DNA of 64,000 nucleotides from Isoetes taiwanensis (lineage: Eukaryota > Streptophyta > Lycopodiopsida > Isoetales > Isoetaceae): the NCBI GenBank assembly GCA_021234155.1, contig JAJEKV010000014.1:19793513-19857512 (forward strand), read 5' to 3'. Within the stretch, counting starts at the first letter, position 1, and every line of letters begins with the position of its first letter. The translations under genes and the position numbers were made by a program. Shown piece by piece: positions 57,250-64,000 of the stretch. The notes under the pieces are model-generated. The model saw only the letters and a list, made by a program, of their open reading frames with translations, had not been told where the DNA came from and ran no database searches.

Positions 57250-58079
57250 GATATTTTGATATAAAAGGCAACTGCCTGCTAAAAATGGCTAAAGTCGCAG
57301 AGAGATCTTTAAATATGACCCAAACTTCAGTTGGACATATCTCCAATTTAGGCGACCTTTACCTTGCTGGAACCAGCTTGGAGTCTAGTTTCCGAATTGA
57401 GTGGCACATCCCGTAATTCATCCGTACGAGAGAGTAATGGCCGAAAACGTGACAAGGGGTCACAGATCACTGCCATAGCGATAACACAGATCTGCTATTG
57501 TTTTTATGATGTGTGGCTACTTGGAGTGGCTAGATTAGTCTGGTAGGCCAATAAGCCAGATGCTAGAGCTTTTTATTTGCCATAGCACATGTGTTTTGCC
57601 ATAACCATGTGGATCCAATTGGGTGGTTAATGGTGCTGCCATATCACTTGTGCATGAATAAAGTTTCTCTAATCCAGTATTCTATTATTTTACTGTGGGT
57701 TCTATGATTCTGTGTTGTTACAACTTCCCAAATATACATGAATTGTATCATATCTGAAATCCAGATAAGAAGTGGTGGGCTAGCTGATCAAGGATGTGGT
57801 CGATCATCTGAGGTTCGCAGTCTAGCTTTAGCCCTAGCTCCACGAAAAGTTAAGGTACCATACATGGCTCATAGCTCTGGGCCTGCATAGTGTAGCCATT
57901 GCTTAGGACAAGGTTGGGTACTACTGAAGGACTAGGTCGACATCCGACTATGGCAGAGGTATGGTGAAGAGGCTGGAAGTCTGGTGGCTATGGCGACTTG
58001 AGGATGCAAGGAAAGGGCAAAGGGAACAAACAACTAAAAAGATAGAAACTTTGGGATTAATAAAAACGTATAAACAAAA
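57250..58079. other. Stretch without an identified gene
   Basis: No domain is seen. AAGGGGTCACAGATCACTGC and a 60-residue frame at 57364-57546 look like retroelement debris. Confidence 0.3.
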
Positions 58080-58210
58080 TTTTGTTTTTGTTTTTGTTTT
58101 TGTTTTTGTTTTTGTTTTTGTTTTTGTTTTTGTTTTTGTTTTTGTTTTTGTTTTTGTTTTTGTTTTTGTTTTTGTTTTTGTTTTTGTTTTTGTTTTCGTT
58201 TTTGTTTTTT
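58080..58210. repeat. (TTTTTG)n hexamer microsatellite
   Basis: About 20 nearly perfect TTTTTG units with one C change near 58197. The phase-shifted Val-Phe and Phe-Leu reading frames across it are artefacts. On the minus strand it is CAAAAA. Confidence 0.95.
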
Positions 58211-58568
58211 TGGGTTGCCCCTAGGGGGGCAAACCCTTGTTTATATGGGCTTGTGGCATATCCTAGGTATATGCCGGAATATGCTTAGGATATGCTTGTG
58301 ACTGCTCCAAACCTACTGCTCCCTGTAAATTGGTGGTCATCTGCGTTCTCGATCGCTGGTATTTCAACCGGATAACCGGCATGCAACTGGAGGTAAATTC
58401 CGAGCAGGATTTGGCCTATCCTGTTACAATGGACTAGAACATGGCATGTTTTCTGTTAAAGATGAGCTCAATTCGAAAAATATGGATTTATTTGTGACCT
58501 CTTTGTGGGTAGTTTTGACCTTGAACTGTGCAACGCTCTCACTTCTCGGTTCTAACCGCCTCATGCAG

Positions 58569-59353
58569 GCATGGAGAGTTCTAAGGAATTTGATAAATTT
58601 TTATTTGATGCTCTTGCACGAAGAAAAGGAACAGCAAATTCGAGTTCTATAACAAAGGAAGAACAAAGTTTCTAGAAATTTCTGACAAGGGTTTCCATTC
58701 TCGGTTGCAGCTATTCTTTGATTTGTAAGCTTAAAATTTTGCTATGCTGATAGGTTAATGTTAGCACGCCAGTGTTTGAGCATGATATAACCATTTTTGA
58801 CCAGATGTGACAAAGACTTGGACGGTAGAATTTCCATAGAAGAGGTGAAGGAGGTAACTCTTACAAAAAAATCTTCTATTTGGTGTGCACAATGTTTTGC
58901 TGGGACCTTGTTATACAATTATGTTCAAACTAGGTTCTGAAAATAGCTTTTCCAGAACATTCTGCTGAGTGCTTCTGCAAATCAGTTAAGGATTCTAGAA
59001 GAGCAAGCTAGCGAATATGCAGCATTGATTATGAATGAACTTAACTATGATAACCCAGGATATATTGAGGTATCATATTTAACCAATTGCAATACTATTT
59101 GAAATTTAAATTATTAATCCTGCATGTTTCCAGGTGAAACAACTAGAAAATTTTGTGCTTGCTCCAGCACGAATTGGTATGGAAATTTCTGCAATACAAG
59201 AACAGGGACGCTTTTCAGATAATGGGATATTGTATTTATACAGCAAAGGATGCTGCAAGAACTTTAAAGTTAAATATGGCCCTTATTCTTTTTCCAATTT
59301 GTAGGGCTACCATTACTTGTCTACGCTCCACTTGCATAGGATTCCTTCTGTAG
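58569..59353 (+). pseudogene. Respiratory burst oxidase homologue (RBOH, plant NADPH oxidase) fragment
   Basis: RBOH proteins make superoxide at the plasma membrane and carry Ca-binding EF hands before the membrane core. Exon 58569-58724 reads ESSKEFDKFLFDALARRKG, then after a 7-base deficit SDKGFHSRLQLFFDL, donor GTAAGC. Exon 58805-58853 gives the EF-hand loop DKDLDGRISIEE. Exon 58956-59069 gives LLSASANQL, EQASEYAALIMNEL and GYIE. The segment from 59134 starts [15 protein letters not shown]. It then jumps, in another frame, to [17 protein letters not shown] and [15 protein letters not shown] of the first transmembrane part, ending at 59353. About 80 codons are missing at the jump. Splice sites are canonical. 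The rest of the core and the FAD/NADPH domains are absent. Confidence 0.9.
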
Positions 59354-59524
59354 AGATGCCTCTGATGTTAAACCCGTGATGCCTTCATAGAAAATCACAG
59401 TCCAAAATCCCCCATAACACCTGGAGGACTGAAAAACCTAGATAATAAGCTGAAACACTTAATAGCAGATTCACCTTGTGCGAGACAAAAGTTGTGCACT
59501 CCATCTCCAAGGAAATCTTTGCTT

Positions 59525-59730
59525 CAATGGTCCAGAATTACAATATCTCACCAATTTTAATGCATTTTGAGTGCATTATTGATACGCTTGGACGATTGTG
59601 ATGGTTAGACTACGCAGAAGGATGGATTGAAGCAATGCCTTTTGAACCAACTGACATATCGTGGATGACTTTGCTTGGAGCATGCAGATTAATGATGTGC
59701 AATGTGGAAACCATGTAGCAGGATACATTC
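59525..59730 (+). pseudogene. PPR protein C-terminal (E-motif) fragment
   Basis: The plus strand reads YNISPILMHFECIIDTLGR, then after a TGA LDYAEGWIEAMPFEPTDISW and TLLGACR. This is the typical last repeat and E motif of plant PLS-type PPR proteins. A TAG follows at 59715-59717. It lies 170 bases after the RBOH fragment in the same orientation, with no sign of a shared gene. Confidence 0.75.
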
Positions 59731-61495
59731 TAACAAGATATTCTGATTCCCATGTGTGCTTGTCCTCAGGGTTGCCACTTGGCTGAGTTGAGAACCTTAA
59801 AGGGTTTTGAGAGTTGTGTAACACGAAGGTTGCACAATGACATTCTTAAGGTTACCTTTTGTGCCAAGATCCTAGCCATGAGCATCTGGAGAGTCGAAAT
59901 GATGCATCGAGTCAACCAACATACCTAAGAATTATCATTATTTGGTTTCCAGACTGGTTGGATTTGAAGAAAATTGGACTCAATGTATATCAAGCTTTCT
60001 CAACCTGTCCTGGATATCATGTTGCATGTCGTCAAACAGCAGCGAGACACTCTCCCAACAAAGACGCACTGTCAGAAAATGAAGTCAAGGATTTCTGAGC
60101 CTGCCCTACAAATCTCCTTAGAGACCCATTTATGAATAATTTCTGGGACTCATGTGTTAAAATATTACATATAGCATTGTTACACTTAGCAATTTGCTGG
60201 AATTGCAACATAGAGATCTAAATCATGAGGCTTCGGCATTGGATCGCATAGTTTGTTTTGTTTTTCCGTTTACCATTTTACAAAGCTCTAAAAAGCATAT
60301 CCATCATTGTGCAGCATACAGGTTGGGCCAATCTAGCCACATTTCAACAATACTTATGATTCAGACAATTAGGTGTATTTCCTGGTAATTCTTTTATTTT
60401 GCTCCCTCCTATTGGGCTATGACGCGAATGTAGCAGAAAGGGTAGCAGCGGGCACAAATGCATGCCTAGTTTGGTTAGACATTTTAAAGAAAGAGGATGT
60501 CTGCAATACTTCAATCTTAAAGTCAAAACTTTAGAAGGTATGTATCTGCGATGGAAAGGTGATATGTCATTTTATTACATTAAAAAAAAAAAAATCTCTT
60601 CTATGGTGTTCATCATTCTGTTAGGTGTTAAAGTATGGCGCTTTTTGATTCCAGTTTATATTATTTACATAATGTAATGATCAAAAGGAAGGTTTCTCAA
60701 ATATTTAAAGTTGAAGAAGGAAGATATGTTGCAAGATATGTTGCAAGAAGGAACATTTTAACTTTCTCCAGGTCCTTTATCTTACAAGAAGAATCTCTGT
60801 TATTTGTATTTTGCAACGTACAAAGAATATGGACTCCTGTCTCCAATTTTCAGTGAGCTATGAATGTGCACAAGTGCCTGGTGAAGTATGACACCTATTC
60901 AACAATTTGGACACTTGGATTTTGGATCCAGTTTTCTTCATATGTCCAAATTTGGTTATCTGGTCTCCAATACGTGACTTCATAAGCTAGTGATACTCTT
61001 CTCTTGAGGAATCTTCAAGTTGAAGGTCATTACATTATACAATATAGAGTACATATATTCTCTATTCTTCAGTTGTATTTAATGTTTCTTTAGTAAGAAA
61101 GGTTGTAGTGATCAAAGGTATTCTTTGGATTGATAATCAGGTCTGCGATCTAGAAAATAAATTGGAGGTGTTGTTCTCAACTGTTCTTGCTGATTCACGA
61201 AAGGCAGCATTTATTTTTGTTAGTCTGCCAAGGCGAAAGCAAGATTTGATTCAACAACTAGTATACTTATCGAATTCTTTGAAACGAATTTGGCTTCTGA
61301 TGCGGCTCATAGTTGGAAGTTGCTACTCCTGGAGGAAGACCTTAATATTAATTCTCGTTTCTCAACGTATACGGTAAAGCCCTCTCTTTCTACCATCTAA
61401 CAATATTGGTATATTCTCCCGTCTAACAATATTGGCATAATGTTTACACCATTGCCAAGAAACACATCCATGGTGTAAGCTATACCAATCATAGT
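59731..61495. other. Stretch without an identified gene
   Basis: Several frames of 60-90 residues exist (for example 61108-61377, with VCDLENKLEVLFSTVLADSR), but none matches a family I know. An A-run is at 60582-60593. Confidence 0.35.
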
Positions 61496-61565
61496 TACCC
61501 AGAACGGGACGGGAACGGGAACGCGGACCTAAAATTTGGAATGGGAACAAATCGGAATGGGAACG
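61496..61565. repeat. GGGAACG-type minisatellite remnant
   Basis: GGGACGGGAACGGGAACGCGG is followed by ATGGGAACAAATCGG and ATGGGAACGG, a short degenerate run of a 6-13-bp motif. Confidence 0.5.
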
Positions 61566-62044
61566 GCCAACATTCGAATTTTTAAAACAGATTTAAATAA
61601 TCTTGAAATTGGATTTGAATTAGATCTTCAATTTACCAAAAAAAAAAGACTTGAATCTGTAGAAACCAGATGAAACGAGAAAAAGAGGACCAAAATTTAT
61701 AAGAAAAAGGATTTGAATCAGGAGAATGAAAGTCAAGTATGATAAATGAAACAAAATAGTCATGGAACTTGTCAAATAAGAATTAAACCATTTTGTCCAT
61801 ATTTCTCATGAAAATTGTGAGCCTCTATATCATAATGAAACAAGGTGTGAATGTCAACGTTCTAAATCCAACAAGGATCTAAATCTAAAATTATATAATT
61901 CAATCCCAACATTTGGTCCAGGGCTGAAAACAACAGTAAAAACAAAATACGAGTTCTTTTTTTGAAGATTTGAAAAAAAAACCTACATGTAGTTATACGA
62001 GGGTGTGGTTTTCCAAGGATATGTTGTAGTTTTTCTTAAGGATA
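61566..62044. other. AT-rich stretch, nothing recognised
   Basis: No frame longer than 60 codons and no structural repeat apart from A-runs. Confidence 0.4.
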
Positions 62045-62205
62045 CATATTTTTTTTTAAGAATGGGTGGTTTTTTAAGGAGGTGTAGTCTCTTTTTTAAG
62101 GATGTATCGTTTTCTCAGGCGGTATGGTTTTTTGAAGGGATGTTTTTGTTTTAAGGTGGTGTTTTTTAAGGTAATGTTTTTTTGAGGTGTGGTTTTTTAA
62201 AGTTT
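62045..62205. repeat. Degenerate GGTTTTTTAAGG repeat
   Basis: About nine imperfect units such as GTGGTTTTTTAAGGAGGTGT and GGTGTTTTTTAAGGTAATG, with spacing of 16-25 bases. Confidence 0.6.
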
Positions 62206-62283
62206 TATAAGAATCCGTGTATGACCAAGTTGTCCATATGCCATTACTGTCACAAAATGGCAGAATGCAAGAGTTATATATGC

Positions 62284-62795
62284 CCTTTTTTTTTAAGGAC
62301 GAACAAAAAGTTTATTAATCAGCAAGGATAAGTACAAAATGAATTCTCATCTAGTTGTGTAAGCACAAAAGGTTGCTGCTGGAACATGAGCCTGTGATGC
62401 CATGTGCGTACTCCATACTAGATAAGTAAAAAGAGATAAGGCTATGCTTAAGAGTCTAACCGCATTGAAGCTGTATCTGCGTCAAATCCGATGTGACTAC
62501 TGGAATCTCAGGAGCGTTTAAAGATGTATCTTGGGCCTGCGACAAGATAGTATTATCTTCAGCCAAATCAGCCCATTGAAGTGGAGCAAAGCGACCATAT
62601 GCAACAGGAGGAGCAGATTCACGTATAGCAAGTGCTGAGGAGAGCTGAGATGCAGAGGTATTAGAACCCTTAGCTGACTTCGAGGTTGATGAAGAGAAGG
62701 TGGATGTTTAGGTGGAGGGTGGAACCACGACGATCAATGTCCATGTACTGCACACAAGCCTCTTCAACTTGCCCTTGCGACCTCTAAATCTCATC
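62284..62795 (-). pseudogene. Retroposed 3' mRNA end (processed pseudogene) with 16-bp target duplication
   Basis: A perfect direct repeat CAAGAGTTATATATGC (62268-62283 and 62796-62811) flanks a 512-bp insert. On the minus strand the insert ends in a poly(A) run (62294-62286) about 15 bases after AATAAA (62316-62311). It contains the end of a coding frame: SASQLSSALAIRESAPP, YGRFAPLQWADLAEDNT, stop TAG at 62456-62458. A TAA interrupts the frame farther upstream. The parental gene is not known; it might also be a retrotransposon mRNA. Insertion fits L1-type machinery. Confidence 0.75.
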
Positions 62796-62811
62796 CAAGA
62801 GTTATATATGC

Positions 62812-63560
62812 TTGACACACTTCACTAGCATTTGACTTCATACATGTGTTGGGTGAGCTTGTAGAGCGTGAAAATTGAAGACATCCATCACTTGGCAACT
62901 TGTAGAAGTTGATATGAAGAACCAAAGATGGATAGTTTGGCATCATATAGGCATTTCTTGAAGGACATTTGATCTCCTAAACATCTTGAACACTTGAAGT
63001 CAAAGGTTGAAGACCCCAAAGTTAAAAGTTTGGAAGACCACTCGAAATTCAATATATAGCACAATAACAGGGGGTACTTTGCATAATTCAAGCTTTTGCC
63101 ATGATGTTACTTCTTAAGGCATGATTTGCTATTTCCCAAGGCTTTTCTACCATCATTCCACCCAAAAACATCATCATTTTCTCACCTTTTCATACACCAG
63201 TTGTCAAGACCAAAGTTAGCAAGACTATTTTTCCTAGTAAAAAAAACACCATTCATCCATCACATATGAAAAATTGCTAAAATTCCATTCAATTTAGCCA
63301 TTTCTAAAGTCCCAAAACCATATTCTCTATCTAAAGTAACAAAGAGAGAGAGAGGAAGTACACCTTTGGCATGACATTCCTAGAAAAGGCAAAAAGTTGG
63401 CCTAAAAATGTCAAAGTGCAAGCACCATTGTGCATACATGTCAAAGGTTCCATTATATCACCTCCACATCATCATCATGTCATATCCATATCACAAAAAG
63501 TTTTGACTAGGAGAAACTTTGTTTGCTAATTTTCTTGCCAAATCACCCATCCCTAGCCAC
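62812..63560. other. AT-rich stretch without an identified gene
   Basis: It contains repeated short phrases (ACTTGAAG, CAAAGGTT, CATCATCATC) but no domain. A minus-strand frame of 67 residues (63091-62888) is unsupported. Confidence 0.35.
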
Positions 63561-63562
63561 CT

Positions 63563-63832
63563 AGGCTCCAACATGCCAAGGTGGCTCAAACATGCCACCC
63601 AGTCTCAAACATGCCAAGGTGGGCTTCAACATGCCATCTAGGCTCCAACATGCCAAGGTGGCTCCAACATGCCGTGGTCGCTCCAACATGCCACCTAGGC
63701 TCAAATATGCCAAGGTGGCTCAAACATGCCACGTGGGCTCCAACATGCCACATAGGCTCCAATATGCCAAGGTGGCTCAAACATGCCACGCGTGCTCCAA
63801 CATGCCAAGGTGGCTCAAACATGCCAGGTGGG
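63563..63832. repeat. 20-bp minisatellite, about 13 units
   Basis: The consensus is CCAACATGCCAAGGTGGCTC with variants AAACATGCCACCCAG and CAATATGCC. Because three units make 60 bases, several frames on both strands stay open for about 100 codons; these frames are artefacts of the repeat. Confidence 0.9.
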
Positions 63833-63896
63833 GACACAGGCAAGAAAATGAGCGCTTCTCTCTCGCGCCTCGGGATATGTGCATCACCCAACCCTG

Positions 63897-64000
63897 ATGG
63901 ATGAGGCTTTGCTTGAAGCTGTTCTCCAGGGGTTGGGTTCTGTGATTCCGCCCCAGGGCCATGAGAGAACCATTCAGGCCATAGATGATTTGATAGGCTT
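63897..64000 (+). CDS. Possible first exon of a gene leaving the window
   Basis: ATG at 63897 opens a frame of 34 codons reaching the window edge: MDEALLEAVLQGLG, then SVIPPQGHERTIQAIDDLIG. Composition is coding-like and it starts right after the minisatellite. I do not recognise the protein. An antisense frame (63962-63777) covers the same bases. Confidence 0.4.
   Translation, partial: MDEALLEAVLQGLGSVIPPQGHERTIQAIDDLIG

Noticed and set aside
57961-58288. Val-Phe and Phe-Leu repeat proteins
   Set aside because: They are translations of the (TTTTTG)n microsatellite in two frames.
63581-63962. Five overlapping frames of about 60-107 residues
   Set aside because: All cross the 20-bp minisatellite and consist of its repeated translation; only the frame starting at 63897 outside the repeat was kept, with low confidence.

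Overview
The window looks like nuclear DNA of a land plant, rich in transposable elements and poor in intact genes. The evidence is split, spliced fragments of plant-type genes (a respiratory burst oxidase homologue with its EF-hand and ferric-reductase exons, pentatricopeptide-repeat (PPR) genes, a cyclin T, an FCP1/NIF-like phosphatase), plant-type Ty3 LTR elements, an L1-type LINE, tRNA-headed SINEs and nested hAT MITEs. The species cannot be fixed from the sequence. A large, repeat-rich genome such as that of a fern, lycophyte or gymnosperm is only a guess.

Layout. Bases 447-25974 and 25987-51401 are two collinear copies of one block of about 25.5 kb. Each copy carries, in order: a transposon-derived ORF with DFAENY and WNFFASSHGKGEHDG signatures (+); an FCP1-like gene facing it (-); a PPR relic (-); unidentified exons and a SINE (-); four cyclin T exons (-); long AT-rich DNA with LTR pieces; a GCATGC-rich duplicated segment ending in a LINE-like 3' hairpin (+); a second PPR-like relic (-); a partial LTR (+) entered by a 5.1-kb LINE (-); a SINE head; and a purine-rich minisatellite running into an LTR. 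The copies alternate between perfectly identical runs of hundreds of bases and patches full of small differences. In those patches CAG and CTG sites in one copy become CCG, CGG or CG in the other, in both directions. From 37990 to 39350 copy B interleaves two unrelated loci of the block. Both patterns point to unpolished long-read consensus error, perhaps in a false or collapsed duplication. Frameshifts and stops inside 447-51401 should therefore not be taken at face value.

The right part (51402-64000) is single-copy and looks cleanly called. It holds an LTR end with a tRNA-Met-type primer binding site, a 5'-truncated LINE with a (TTCC)n tail, and the 3' end of a Ty3 element on the minus strand (dead integrase, polypurine tract, LTR). 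Next come a minus-strand ORF whose last 100 residues are a histone H3 fold, two nested hAT-type MITEs with perfect 8-bp target duplications that split the reading frame upstream of that ORF, a (TTTTTG)n array, a broken RBOH gene and a PPR fragment. Last are a retroposed 3' mRNA end with a perfect 16-bp target duplication, a 20-bp minisatellite and the possible first exon of a gene leaving the window.

The most interesting items are the histone H3-like fusion ORF, a LINE 3' hairpin whose stem covaries between copies, the convergent pair of transposon ORF and FCP1-like gene, and the technical signature of the 25-kb duplication. No operon-like cooperation between genes is visible; the regional logic is serial and nested insertion of mobile elements.
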